Below, piece after piece: positions 34,481 through 46,646 of a DNA stretch of 64,000 bases. Location: NCBI GenBank assembly GCA_025331435.1, contig JAIWNI010000028.1:62001-126000 (forward strand). The letters run 5' to 3'. The translations under genes and the position numbers were made by a program. Below the pieces are notes generated by a model. That model ran no database searches. It was not told the DNA's origin and saw only the letters and a program-made list of their open reading frames with translations. This stretch comes from Choanephora cucurbitarum. Its lineage: Eukaryota; Mucoromycota; Mucoromycetes; Mucorales; Choanephoraceae. Positions within the stretch are counted from its first letter, which is position 1, and each line of letters opens with the position of its first letter.

Positions 34481-35530
34481 CCATTTGGACCATTTCAATA
34501 ACAATAAACATAGTAACACAGAGTAACTTTATTTTCTGTCAATGTTAACAACAGAAATAGTTTATTTTCATTGGATGAATTGAACAACTTCTATCCTATT
34601 CAGACTACGTAATGAACTGAACATGTTGTCATTGAGTTGAGTTTACAGAAAATTACCTTTGTTTATTTAAACATGGCGTTATTTTTTTTTTGTTTCTAAC
34701 AAAGTGGATCATATGATCATCCGCAGTTAAACAACAAGAAAAAGAGAGATGAAACACACAGTCTATAACAGATGACGTTGAACACAAAGTCTCTTCTTTT
34801 CTTTACTTTTTAAAAAAATGATGACATTGGATGTGAAAGGCTTATGATGTCTATTTACGTCAAAGATTCAATATCCATCTATACCTCACAACAAAATATG
34901 CTCAGCCTATTCCGTTACCTTATACTCAACCAGCATTGTCCTATAACCAATCTAGCCATGACACAAATATTTAGGCCTTTCGTCTCTTATGCAGTCTCTA
35001 TAGTGAAGCCCTCTCTCTCGGGCTGTTGAGTGTCCATCTGAGACTGAACTGACCTATCACTCCACAGGTCCCCCTCTATCATGGACTCTATGCCTACACC
35101 TCTTGTTGAGTATGTCACGCGTGCCATGGCCATTCATACCAAACAAAATGCTCATGATCTTCTTCATCGAAAACTTAGCCTAATCTGATCCATTCAAGCC
35201 AACGCTATCACTCAGAACCAGACTAGATCACCCTATATTGCACATATGGACCGAATCAGGTAAAAAAAAAAATGCGGCAACTTTGTCAACAAAATGGGTT
35301 GTCAACTCAAGTTGACATCTTTATCCGAATACAGTGTTGATCACCACTGTCAAAATGTCTTTTTTAAATCATGCCTTAGAACAGGCATTGAAACAACGTT
35401 CCTTTTTTTTTTAAATGGATTTTAAAATAGAAAACTCCTTATTTCTTTGTCCGCCTATATATATAAATTAAGAAATTTTTTTTTATTTTCTATTTTTTTT
35501 CTTTTTTTTTTCATTTTATTGAATTGTTAC
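34481..35530. other. interval without an identified gene
   Basis: AT-rich. A short frame near 35082 (MDSMPTPLVEYVTRAMAIHT) is stopped after about 30 codons and might be a gag remnant. T-rich leader sequence (35401-35520) precedes the HAD-protein gene. Confidence 0.3.
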
Positions 35531-36510
35531 ATGAAAGAAGCTCGTAAAGTGGTTGCTGTTGACCTTGATCAAACATTGGCTCATACATTAGAAAGCCTGG
35601 TTCAATGGCATAATGATACCTATCAAACCAATTATACTCTGGCTGACTTCAATACCTATGACTACTGGAAGGTCTGGGGTGGTACTCGAGAAGAGAGCTG
35701 TCTGAAGGTCAGAGAGTTTTATGAATCAGAGCATTTTGAACAGATTGAACCCATTCGAGACTTTGCATTGGAAGCATTGAAGATGTTAAAGAGACGCAAT
35801 TTCACACTCGTCATTATTACTTCTCGACAACAATTCATTGCCAGCAAGACAAAAAAGTTTGTGGATAAACACTATCCAGGTAAAAAAAAATTAATTATAG
35901 ATATAGATATGTCTACTTACATAACAAAAAAAAAGGTATTTTTGAGAGTATCTATTTCTGTAATCTGGATCTCTCAAGTGCAGAACAATTGGAATATATC
36001 TCTAAGCCTAAATCACTTATCTGTCAAGAGATAGGTGTAGATGTCCTGATTGATGATTCACTTGACCATGCCCTTGACTGTGCTTCCTTGGGTATCGATA
36101 TCCTTCTGTATGATCGTCAAGGTCAATACAGATGGAATCATGAAGACCGTCTCAGTTCTAACGATAAAAAGACACTGATTTCTACCTCTCAGCGTCTTCT
36201 CTATCATTCTATGCCACATGAAATGTCAAAGAATGTCCATCGTATGAAGAACTGGAGAGAGATTATTGCTCAATTCCCAAAGCCTTCTAGTCCACTTCGA
36301 TTCTGTTATTATCCACCTACTTATTCTGATGAAGAAGAAGAAGAAGAAGATGAAGAAGAAGATGGTCATTCTTATGAACTAGATGATGAATTAGAGACAC
36401 CTGTCTTCCGTACAAGCTATTGTGGTCGATATGAAACAGTGGAAGTAGAAGAACTGAGTGATGATGATGAACAATATCCTATCCTTAAAGACAATCGCGT
36501 TTGGGTTTAA
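35531..36510 (+). CDS. HAD-superfamily phosphohydrolase-like protein (307 aa)
   Basis: Two exons, 35531..35879 and 35936..36510; a phase-1 intron (GGTAAAA...AAAAAAG) restores frame. HAD motif I is VDLDQT at residues 10-15 (Asp11 nucleophile, Asp13 acid/base). A helical cap follows (VQWHNDTYQTNYTLADFNTY). Motif II is VIITSR, and motif IV is VLIDDSLDHA. The layout resembles 5'-nucleotidase/deoxyribonucleotidase (NT5C)-like HAD proteins found widely in fungi without a known substrate. The last ~90 residues are an extra tail, strongly acidic (DEEEEEEDEEED, EVEELSDDDEQ), typical of a protein- or histone-binding disordered end. The ORF can be extended upstream to 35447, but that extension is T-rich and hydrophobic, so ATG 35531 is preferred. 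Confidence 0.75.
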
Positions 36511-36984
36511 AACGATATCAAAGAATACCCAAATCCATCCACATTGTACATTCCCCCCCTTTCTTTTCTCCTTTTTATGCCCTTTCTATTTATTTATTAC
36601 GTTTTTATTTGGTTAGAACCACAACGTTGATTTCCTTTTTTAGTAACCCTTTTTTATCTTCCCAATAAATAGCTCTTTTTTTTTTATATACATGGGTTTC
36701 TTCAATGAGTAACCAAATAAAGAAATCAGGTACATTCTACCTTTCTTTTGAGAAGATGCATAAATCATCATTTAAAACTCCTCATCTACTTCTTTAAAAC
36801 AAAGGGGGTTAAAGGTGTCAATGTGAAACAGAAAAAATAAAAAGGTTGAAGTAGGATGAATTTTTTATTTTTTGTAAGGCCTTGTCTTACCTAAATTTGG
36901 AGTGGAGTCACGTTTCCATGGTGATGATGATTCCCTTGAAAAAAAATTATTATTATTCTTTGTTTCTCTTTCTATTTTATATTT
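36511..36984. other. intergenic, no gene seen
   Basis: 3' flank of the HAD gene and leader of the kinase gene. C/T-rich and AT-rich runs only; nothing else is supported. Confidence 0.45.
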
Positions 36985-39243
36985 ATGACTTTTGTTCATC
37001 CACTTGAAGACCACCCCCATGGTGACATACAGCCAGAAAGAGCTCATTCAGTCAGTTCCATACCAACTGAAAAGATACAAGAAAAGAAACCAAATCAACC
37101 TTGGTGGCAATACTATTACCAACTCTATCATTACCAACTACCACCAGGTAGAAAACCAACTGTCTTTGGTCCTTATTTACTTTTACAGACACTAGGTGAA
37201 GGTGAATTTGGTAAAGTCAAGTTTGGTATTGAAATCAAGACAGGGCAAGAAGTAAAATACAAATGATTCAGATGGACATACATGACAACTCATGATGTAT
37301 CTTATTAGGTGGCTATCAAATTAATCAGAAAGGATAACATTGACTCTACTTCACGTATGACAAAAGTAGAAAGAGAGATATCTGTACTACGGGTAAGTAA
37401 TTTAGAAAGAATCCAATAAGATGTTCTATTGACCTTGTTTAGATTCTTCATCATCCCAATATTGTCAAATTATTTGATGTGATTGAGACTGAGAAATACA
37501 TTGGTATCATCCTTCAGTGTGCTACAGGTGGAGAACTGTTTGATTACATTCTTGCTCATCGTTACCTGAAAGAGAAAGATGCCAGTCGATTGTTTGCACA
37601 GCTGATCAGTGGTGTTCATTATATGCACCAAAAATGTATTGTTCATCGAGATCTCAAGTTGGTAAGTTCAGAATAATTGGATAACAATGAGAAGGCCTGA
37701 TAGATAAGCTATAGGAAAATTTGTTGTTAGATAAACATCGTAATGTGTTGATTACTGACTTTGGTTTTGCCAATCAATTCTCATCTGCTCAAGATGATCT
37801 CATGTCTACTTCCTGTGGCTCACCTTGTTATGCTGCACCTGAATTAGTCATGAATCAAGGTGTCTATGTTGGCCCTGCAGTTGATATTTGGTCTTGTGGA
37901 GTCATCTTGTTTGCCATGTTGTGTGGCTATCTACCTTATGATGATGATCCAGCCAATCCAGAGAGTTACAACATCAATTTACTCTACAAATACATCCTCA
38001 ATACCCCTCTTGTGTTTCCTGACTATATATCCAAAGAAGCCTGTCATCTGATGAGCCTGATGCTTGTGCCTGATCCTGAAAAACGATGTTCAATGGAAGT
38101 CATCATGGCTCATCCTTGGTTAAGTGCACATCAAAAGGTATTTGATCAAGTGAAAGAGACACTGGAAGAACAGGTCGTGCCTGATTTGGCAGTGAAGGAA
38201 CCTGTTGAAACACCTCAAGAGAAACCAACTCGACACAGTACTGAACCACCCTCCAAATTCCTTTCTAGTCTTCAAAAACAACAACAACAACAAAAGGCTC
38301 CTTCTCCTCAAATCAGTGCCAGTACACCTTATCCTGCCAATAAGAAACCATCACCCAAACGAACAGCCCGTCTCTCTAGTGTGACACCCCCTACTACAGG
38401 TGAAAGAGGTACACGACGAAAGACATTGAGTTTGTTAGTCAATTCAATGACAGATAACCGTATACCCTTCAGTCAACATCGTCGTCAGAGTAACACCAAG
38501 ACAACTGAACCTGTGCCTTCTGTATCTGAACACCTCAGTACCCTCTCAGAAAAGGAAGAGAAGCACAAGAGCACAGGCAAGAAACTGATGGATTGGTTCA
38601 AGAAGAAACCCTTGAGTAAGTTAGACTGTGATACAACAAAAAAAAAACTCATGGTTTGAATATAGGTACTATTCAGAAATCCAATGGACATGACACACCT
38701 TCCACTCATGTTGAACCTAAATTACGTATACATCATGGGGCTGTGGATCAAGAGGCCTTGACGTCAAGACAGCCTACGCAAGTCTTTTTGGAAGTCAAAC
38801 AGACCTTGAAATCCTTGGGTCTCGATTATAAGCGTGATGGCAGTGAATTCAAGCTGAAGTGTACTCGACCTCATCAACGTCTGGCCGAGAAACGCAAGTC
38901 CATTCAACCTCAGCCTCCTTTACGTATGTTGTTGCGTCGACCAAGTGCTCACGAGACATCACCTACCATCTATGGGGATCCCAATGTGGATCCTGGAGAA
39001 GAAGTCAGGTTCAGTGTGGAGCTCTGTAAGATCAAGAATCTGCCTGGACTTTATATTGTGGATATGCGACGTATGCGAGGTAATGTCTGGGCCTATAAAT
39101 ATATCTATCGTACCCTTTTGGATACCCTCAAGTTAGGTGGTAAAAGTGAATACCTCAAGACACAGCCTACAAAAAAGGGTGAAAGTGCCCTTCTGAAGGA
39201 GGTGCCTAGTAGTACGAAAGCATCTAAAAAGAATACTACTTAA
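36985..39243 (+). CDS. Kin4-like serine/threonine kinase (682 aa)
   Basis: Five exons: 36985..37251, 37309..37392, 37443..37661, 37715..38615 and 38666..39243, all in frame. Kinase domain at about residues 60-310: LGEGEFGKV loop, VAIK (Lys93), HRDLK (185-189), DFG (205-207), [11 protein letters not shown] activation segment, and [20 protein letters not shown], which is characteristic of the fungal Kin4/Frk1 branch of Snf1/AMPK-related kinases. A Ser/Pro/Gln-rich linker follows. Near residues 500-530 comes [13 protein letters not shown] and [22 protein letters not shown]1-like C-terminal domain ([20 protein letters not shown]) completes the protein. In yeast Kin4 acts in the spindle-position checkpoint at the mother cortex. 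The function in a coenocytic fungus is inferred only. Confidence 0.88.
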
Positions 39244-39550
39244 AAAAAAATTTTTATCATACCCCCCCCCCTTTTAATATTCTTAATAATAATGATAGTT
39301 TCACTTTTTTTTTTTAAGGTGGAAATGTTCAGTGTTTAAACATCATTTCTTGATGCTCTTATACTGCGCAACACTTGTCCTGAGAGATGCCACTGCGGTT
39401 AAACAGTGACCAAACTCAGATGTCTTATTTGAAAATGCGACACTTTTTTTCATATATGGGGTATTTCTGTTTTGTAAGCAAGTGAAATTTTCCTTCCCCC
39501 TTTTTTCCTTCTTGAAGAAAAATTAATACACCTCTCTCTCTTATATATAT
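39244..39550. other. intergenic, kinase 3' end to PEX19 leader
   Basis: 307 bp with C8-9 and T10 homopolymers and a CT/TA-rich stretch immediately before ATG 39551. No open frame of note. Confidence 0.4.
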
Positions 39551-40481
39551 ATGACTGACAACAAAACCAAGACTCAGATCCAAGATGATGATTCTGATTT
39601 TGATGATCTATTAGATGGTAAGTTTTCCTTTTTTTTTTCTAAAAAAAGCGCGCTCATGTGAATAATAAAAAAAGATGTCCTTGATGATATGTCCAAGGTC
39701 TCAGTGGCCCCCACTCAACCTATCAAACCAACCGAGACATCACAACCTGAACCCGATCTGGATGACTTGTTGGGCAGTGATGACTTTGCCAAACAGTTGG
39801 CTGCCAACATGGAACAGTTGATGGGACAGATGGGTACAGACGAAAACGACGAAATGAAACAGGCGTTTGAGAAAGTATGGTCTTCATTGGACAACAAAGA
39901 AGACCCATCAGAGACACCTAGATCGTTTCAGGAGACCATTGGCAAGACCATGAACAAATTAAAGGACAGTTCTAAAGAAATCGATGTAAGTAACCCTAAG
40001 GTGAATCAAACCATTACGCTAATCAAACCTACAGTCTTCCATGGCAGACGCATCAGAGGATGCCTTCATGGCTGAACTGATGAAACAGATGGAAAGTATG
40101 GCTGACAATGGTGAATTTGAGGGTGTTTTGGAAGGCATGATGAGTCAATTGATGTCGAAGGATCTACTGTATGAGCCCATGAAGGATTTATCACAAAAGT
40201 ATCCTGCCTGGCTAGAGACACATGCCACGATAGAAAAGGCAGAGCTTGAGAGATACAGGCAACAATATACCATCTGTCAACAGATTGTGGCAAAGTACGA
40301 AGCATCTGATTTTGATGAAAAGAATGAGGCTCAGAGTAAGGAAATCATGGATTTGATGACTAAAATGCAAGAGTTGGGACAACCTCCTGCTGAACTGTTG
40401 GATGAAATGGCACCTGGTATGAACTTTGGTCATCCCGAAAGTATGGATATGAAAGATTTAGAAAACTGTACTATAATGTGA
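39551..40481 (+). CDS. PEX19: peroxin Pex19, farnesylated peroxisomal membrane-protein receptor (274 aa)
   Basis: Three exons: 39551..39617, 39675..39985 and 40035..40481. Pex19 binds peroxisomal membrane proteins in the cytosol and docks on Pex3. The acidic N-terminus (DDDSDFDDLLDDVLDDMSK) contains the Pex3-binding type helix, followed by DLDDLLGSDDFAKQLAANME. The helical C-terminal cargo-binding domain includes MSQLMSKDLLYEPMKDLSQK and YPAWL. The protein ends CTIM, a CaaX box for farnesylation, the hallmark of Pex19. Length (274 aa) is close to human and fungal orthologues. It lies 307 bp downstream of the kinase gene on the same strand. Confidence 0.95.
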
Positions 40482-40649
40482 AATAAATCATTGTAAACGG
40501 AATGCGTCTGTTGAACAACAGGTTGTCTTTTACTTCATGAAGGTGGGTTCTTGACTGAGAAAGAGAGATAGGCAACGAGAGCCAGATTCACATTTTTTTT
40601 TTCATTTGAAAGTGGTACCTATTTTTTTTTAAGCGTTTTAATAACGGTT

Positions 40650-41560
40650 TAAGAAACGTAAAATGAGTTCTGAACTAAAATGCAGTCAGTTTTTGATCGG
40701 TGTGGTCTGTCGAACAAATGGCCTCATTCCTAGGCGACAACTCACCTACATTCCCTGTCCTTTGGGCGCTCTCTTGCTGCCCTTGCATGCTGACTGTTCC
40801 TACTCACTCCCCCCCCCCCTATTACAGGCCACTGTTGCTAACTTTTACAAATATCATCCCAATGAGCATTTTCTGGCCCCAAATCAGTTTCGTGCTGAGA
40901 TCCTCTTCACCTCTAACTCTGTCTACCCGCTCTCGTAATGCTGTGCTGTCTGGTTACTTGTGTCCTCTATTTATTCAGCCCTCTTCACTTTGTATGTGTA
41001 ACCCTGCTCAAATCCTGCAACTTCTTTGCTTTCTGCCTTTACATGTCTGGGGATGACCCCACATTGTGCAAAACCTTTCGTGACCAGATCAATAAACGTT
41101 CCATGGTCCTTAGTGCTCACCAAAAAACTCGTTTCTGGCGCCTGGCTCTCTCACTACAGTCCAGCGGAATGTTCACGACTACATAAACTGATCCCCCTAC
41201 TTGACGTCTACTGTTTTTCATATCTTGCCTACGCAGTATCCTTCCTCTGCTTGCGATTTCTGTGGCAACGTTGAGGATATCTACCATTTGTTCTTTGGTT
41301 GTCCCAGCAAATTCATCTTTTGGGATCAACTAATTTATGAATACCTTTGGCCTGGCTCATCATCAACCACATCTTTGCGGCACTCTTCTCTTTGGACTTT
41401 CGCTCCATACGGCTACTGCCTTTGTGTCCCCACTCTACTATTCATACTAGGCACACTTTTTACCAGTCTTTGAAATTTGTAAGGCTCTCATTTGCTACAG
41501 ATGAAATCCGCAAGTGAGATAGCAAGTCAGCTTAAAAACAGAGCTTTTAACACCTTCCGT
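40650..41560 (+). mobile_element. LINE (non-LTR) retrotransposon relic, 3' part
   Basis: Broken frames carry the C-terminal signature of fungal LINE polymerases: TRFWRLALS near 41130, then LPTQYPSSACDFCGNVEDIY with HLFFGCPSKFIFWDQLIYEY, a CCHC-type zinc ribbon (C-x2-C ... H-x4-C) followed by the conserved tryptophan block (about 41220-41360). At least three frame changes occur, and no reverse transcriptase core is left. Confidence 0.6.
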
Positions 41561-42420
41561 AATAACATATTCTAACTTGCGATTGTTATTTTGAAAACCC
41601 AACTTGTAAAAGATACAAGAAGTATTGTGTAACGTCAAGGGTGTATTTTTAAAAAGGAAATGATGCAAAATAACTTGCCAAACTCTCTAATGACAACAAA
41701 AAATGCTGCGCCACTTTTAACTGAGACATCTTCCAATGGCACTGAGATTCTCAGATAGAGATATACGAAGAAAAAATTAACCTCAACTGATAGCCATCCT
41801 ACAGGAAATAGACTTGAATGTATCAGGATGTCATGGCATGCTTGGGAAGAAAAAGAGCTTTCTAGCCATGGCATCCTGATTCATTCAAGTCTATTTCCTG
41901 TAGGATGGCTATCAATTTCAGGGTGAAACTTTCTACTATTGATTAATTAAGCACATGACGAAACCTTCATGCGAATATAAGGTAAGTTGATGATTATCCA
42001 ATTCTCTTCTCTCTTCCTTATGACATTTCTGTCTAAATATTGCAAATACCATACTCATGAAATGACTACAGTTGATTCTAAATTGACCGCCATATACGAA
42101 TTGTGACAAACTAAGTAAAGCAGTGTTTGAGACGATCTATATTTCTTGCATAGTCATCGATGTGGCTCTATCAAAGGAAAGCTTGCCGCAGGTGTTGAGT
42201 GTGAACAAATGAACCAAAAGAACTAACAAACTATACCAGCTGCATATGTAACATATATGCTTTTTGCATGGGTAAGCAACAATAAACTATGTACACGATC
42301 TGATCTAAAGCAATAGAAAAAAAGATCAACAATAGGTCTATCTGAGCAAATTGGTGTAACTGAAAGACTGAACTCCCTATAACAGATCTGTTGTAATACA
42401 GTACAGCTATCATAAAACAC
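41561..42420. other. interval with inverted repeat, no gene
   Basis: AT-rich DNA between the LINE relic and the LTR at 42421. It contains the long inverted repeat at 41788-41914, described separately. Plus and minus frames here are short and unassigned. Confidence 0.4.
41788..41914. repeat. inverted repeat, ~50-bp arms, ~25-bp loop
   Basis: The left arm starts TGATAGCCATCCTACAGGAA and continues through GACTTGAATG to CATGGC (41788-41838). The right arm (41864-41914) is its reverse complement with about two mismatches. It is a near-perfect hairpin when transcribed. It may be a foldback MITE or a small-RNA-generating hairpin; nothing coding is present. Confidence 0.8.
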
Positions 42421-42570
42421 TGATGTATCGTAATTATGGTACATCATTAGAATTCCAATATCAAACTCAGCTCAGTCTGAATGTTTTCTTTATATTCCCA
42501 GTCCTTCGAAAATAATAAAACCCTCTCTTTAATCTTTTTTTTAACTTTCTAGTTGTAACCTGATAAATCA
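42421..42570 (+). mobile_element. solo LTR with perfect 5-bp target duplication
   Basis: Begins TGATGTATCG and ends GATAAATCA (TG...CA with TGAT/ATCA ends). It is flanked on both sides by AACAC. It is related to repeats at 56791-56957 (+) and 46945-47110 (-), sharing the start TTGATGTATCG and the internal block AATAAAACCCTCTCT. No internal retrotransposon sequence is adjacent. Confidence 0.7.
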
Positions 42571-42617
42571 AACACCATTGTTTTTTTTCACTCTTCTCTT
42601 TCTTTGGCTTCCTAAAA

Positions 42618-44618
42618 ATGTCCACATTATTATCTGGTACACTCAAAGAGATACTTGGACTGTTTAGATGGAACTAACTAGTATTGCATAGAATTGAGTT
42701 CCTTTATTAGCAAATCTCCTATCAACACTCTCAAAGATTTTATAAACAATCATACTGATCTTTTTGAAAATCACGAATTTGAAGACCTGAATAGTTTGAG
42801 ACGACATCATATCCAACTCTTTGAGAAAATATACGCAGAAAAGTATGAAGATGTTAGTTTGATGGTTACTGATGCTTCAACCAAAGATTGGAAAAACGCA
42901 TTCTATTACAACAAGGTAATATATAGTCCTTTTTTCTTTTTGCTTTGCAAACTTTAACTAAACCTCAAACAAAATCAGAAATCATCAAGCGACACTAGAG
43001 AGTGTCTGTTTCAATATTTTTACTCTCAAGTAAGCGTCTTTAGTTTGAAACAGATTAAAAAGAAAAATGGTATTCAAGTTTCTTTGATAGTCCGAAAACA
43101 AGCCTGTCGAAGACTTTTGTGAGAACAACAAGAACGTGCTGGATAATTTACGCAGCATCAACACTAGCAATAAGAAAGCATCGCTAGACAAAATGAGCCT
43201 TGAGATGTTAGACAACTATAAAAACCTCTCAAAAAATGAGCACAATGTCCTGAAGTAGGTGCTTTTAATAATTTGTATTACTACGTGTCGCTTATCTTAC
43301 CCTTATATCCAAAAGGTTGTCACTTTCATACATTGTTGACTTGACAGAGGAGAATGTTGATGTCTATAAAAAATACATCAAGAAAAACTTTTTCTGGAGA
43401 AACCTGTCGCTTAAAGCTGTCGACATTACTCGAGAAATGGAAGACGAACAGAAGATAGAAGTAAAGGATATGTGCAACAGTATCCTAAAGGTAATAACAC
43501 TTGTTTTAAAGCTTCATGATGTGCTAATTTTGGAATTACAGCAATGCGAAAAAGATAAACTTGATGCATTGGATTTCATCTTCCTTGAAAAATCCAAGTT
43601 GCTTAGACAAAAAAAGCAGAACAGCAACCAGTACCAAGTGCTGCAAGTTTTTTGTTATATGTAAGTATATCATTGTTAGTTCAAAATTGTCTGACTAACA
43701 ACAATTTCTCAGCCTTGAAAATCTGGACGGATGGAAGAAGAAGCAAAAGAAATCAGAAGCAGAGCTTGTTAGCAGAGTGTGTGCCGTTTTAGACATTTTT
43801 CTTGAAAACAGTACCTTGTACACCAAGATGTAAGTGTGGAAGCAATAGACACGATGCATGTATTAAAGAAAGTTTTTTTTTGTAGTGGAGAAACAACTGC
43901 TATATGTACAAAAGAGACCTGCACCTTGAATGAGTTAAATTATTCAGGAGGAAACACCGGCAGCTACAACATCAACGGCTTTTCTTTCGCTGACCTTTCA
44001 TCCAGCTCAAAGATGTCAGGCGAAAGAAAAATCGATTTAATGATCAAAAACGAAGATGATCAAGAATTGGCCTATGTCGAATTCAAGGCTTCAAAAAGCA
44101 AGTACCTATGCCAATACCAGCAGTCCAAGAACCTCAGACTGAATCAAAGAATAAAGATCGAACAAAGCAAGCTTTTTGTTGATGAACGCTTTATTTCGTT
44201 TAATTGGGAAGGTATTGTGTTGTATTATTATTATTATTATCATCATTATTATTTTAATAGCAACTTCTTCTAATTCATAATGTAGGCTCGTTTGGGAAGT
44301 TCTTTGTCGTGGAGGAAAAGAGCGGTATCATGTTTAGCAGACCCCGCCAATGGCTTCTTCATCCCTGATATAATAGAAGTACTAGATGAAGAGATCATAG
44401 ATACAATTATGGCTCTCATTGCTTGGAGAGTAAGTCCGTATACATATGTTATTACCTTATTCATTGACAGCCTGTTTTTTTTATTTTCTTTAATACAGGA
44501 TTACCTTGTTAAAGTGTCTTTGGAGATGAAGAAGGCTGTCCGCAAGCCAAAGAGAAGAAGCACCAGCAGCTACCCCGACACATGCTTCACTGCTATTAAC
44601 ACAAAAAGACGCAAATAA
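42618..44618 (+). pseudogene. PD-(D/E)XK-family gene with one apparent frameshift (copy A)
   Basis: Ten exons: 42618..42636, 42692..42915, 42979..43029, 43091..43254, 43316..43490, 43542..43660, 43713..43829, 43886..44211, 44286..44429 and 44499..44618. All junctions are GT-AG and in frame until exon 9. Exon 9 starts as GSFGKFFVVEEKSGIMFSRP but must shift near 44340-44350 to continue as NGFFIPDIIEVLDEEIID and the C-terminal basic tail ending KRRK. The core reads ERKIDLMIKNEDDQELAYVE-F-K: Asp340, Glu355, Lys357. The N-terminus (MSTLLSELSSFISKSP) parallels copy C. The frameshift may be a real mutation, an assembly error, or a missed micro-intron, so the gene may still be functional. Confidence 0.6.
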
Positions 44619-44758
44619 ATAACTAAATACAAGCTTTTTTTGTTACTTATCTCTGGTCCTCTGTCTTTCTTTCTTCTTTCCCTAATACCTTACCAAGTTG
44701 CACATCATAAATAGACAATACTTATTCATCTAATAAGCTAATATAAAAGAAGTACACT

Positions 44759-45000
44759 CACTGTAAAAAAAACTAGGGGTCGTTTAAAGGTCAAAAGACC
44801 TCGATTTTGAAAGGTTTTTTTGTCGAAATCAAAGGCTATTTAAAGGTTAAACTGTCGAGGTTTTTCAAAGTTTTTTTAAAGGTTTTTTTTGCAGTCACCT
44901 GGAAATGGTCATTTAGAGGTCTTTTGGAGGTCATTTCGAGGTATTTAAAACGGGCCCTCTATTGGCCTTTATTTCAGGTTTTTCAATGGTTTGTACAGTG
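44759..45000. repeat. CACTGTA...TACAGTG-bounded region with AAAGGT-type degenerate repeats
   Basis: Between CACTGTA (44759) and TACAGTG (44994-45000) the DNA is built of degenerate short units around TTTAAAGGT and CGAGGTTTTTC. There is no coding potential. The right 5 bp overlap the left end of the Tc1-like element at 44996, so the terminal symmetry may be partly coincidental. Confidence 0.35.
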
Positions 45001-46646
45001 ACACAAGATTTTGGTTCGGACACTTCTTTAAATAAAAAACTCCGCTTACAAGATGTTGTTGTAACAGGATCTAAGTACCTAGTGTCTTTTATAAATTCCA
45101 CTATTCGATAACTTTCTTGACTATAATATCCAATTCCAACACTTAATAGGAATACGTATGGAAATCACAATCTAGGGATGAAGAAGACTATCTTTTATGA
45201 TGATAAGTATTTATAGAGAGGGAGAGTATCATGATGTGATACCCCACAATGTACTACTTAGTTGTGATTATTGTATTCAAAAGTGTTCTGCAATTTTTCC
45301 ATGTCCTAGTTAGATCTTGATCGGTCTTATGATTTTCTACAAGTCAAATCCACCACACAACAATATGTGAATTCATAGTGATCCTTATCATGCATATTCA
45401 CTCCCGAGCTCATCAAACTTTTGTCAGAAGATCCTTAACATGTCTACATTTAGATATTACAAATACATTTTTTTATTTAATATCGGGTAGGGCCGCCATT
45501 GGCATCATTAACAGCCTGGCATCTATCCTTTATACTGTCAACAAGACGAATGAAAAGATCATGGCTGATCTCGTTCCATGCTTCTAACAAAAGCTCCTTC
45601 AATTGAGCAGCATTTTGAACGGTATGCCGTCTACTCTCAATCCTCGACTCAAGAGCCCACCACAAATGCTCAATGGGATTTAAGTCTGGACTTTGTGCAG
45701 GCCAGAACTCAAACCCACTTATCATATGTCGTATCTTCCAAGCACGAGTAGCGGCAGCAGTGTGGCACGTAGCGCCATCTTCTTGGAAGGTGAAGGTCCT
45801 GTCTTCCTTGGCTTGAAGACTCAAGAGCTATGGCTGAAAGTGATCAGCCAAAATTTGGATGTATCGCTCAGAGTCTACTGAGCCATCCACGAACACAAGA
45901 GGCCCCGCTCCACCTCTGCAAAAATAGCCCCACAGCATCACACTTCCTTTATCAAACTTTTTGATAGGAACTGTGAGCTCCTCTCTATAAGCCTGGCCTT
46001 GCTGTCGAATGACTCTGAGACCGCCTCGATGCCCTTCTATCTCATAGCGAGACTCATCCGATCAAATGACGCTGGACCATTGATCAGTGGACCAATTGAC
46101 ATGTTTCTTGGCCCATTCCAAGCGTTTTTGCTTGTGCTTTGGTGTTAAGGCAGGCTTCTTCTTGGCGTAGTATAAATTGAAACCCAATCACGAAGATAAT
46201 CAATGACTGTCGCCCTACAGACATTCACCTCAAATTTTTCTAATTCGTATTTGATAGCATCGAAGCTCAAGAAAGGATTCTTGGTCACAATGGACCGTAA
46301 ATGTCTCATATCTCTTTCATCAACTTTCTTGGGTATCAGAAGAGGGACGAGGCAGAGGTGAGTCTGTTTTGTTGATGCGAGCGACGATACCGTTGACAGT
46401 TGAAAGAGGTAGCTCAACCAGCCCAGCTATCTCACGATGAGAATGACCGGCGCGATTGAGATAGAAAACTCCCCAATATTTTCCGTCTTTGCGCTCGTTG
46501 TAAGAACCACGCTTAGTAGTGTTTGTAACTTTAGGCATATTGAGATTTGAGTGGTTTTAGATGGATAACAAAAGGTTTATTAGAGTAGTATTCAAGAAAA
46601 AAGATAATAAATTTTGGACTGTCCGAACCAAAATCGTGTGTGGCTG
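44996..46646 (-). mobile_element. Tc1/mariner element, 1.65 kb, TIRs intact, transposase broken
   Basis: Bounded by TA on each side. The ends read CAGTGACACAAGATTTTGGT (left) and CAGCCACACACGATTTTGGT (right, inverted), both continuing TCGGACA. The minus-strand transposase starts MPKVTNTTKRGSYNERKDGK (46538) with a helix-turn-helix (HSHREIAGLVELPLSTVNGI). The DD34E catalytic domain has SDESRYEIEG, TFQEDGATCHT and QSPDLNPIEHLW. It is broken by frameshifts near 46335 and 46185, a TGA where Trp is expected just before SDE (near 46063), and a TAG near 45830. It is therefore non-autonomous. Confidence 0.85.
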
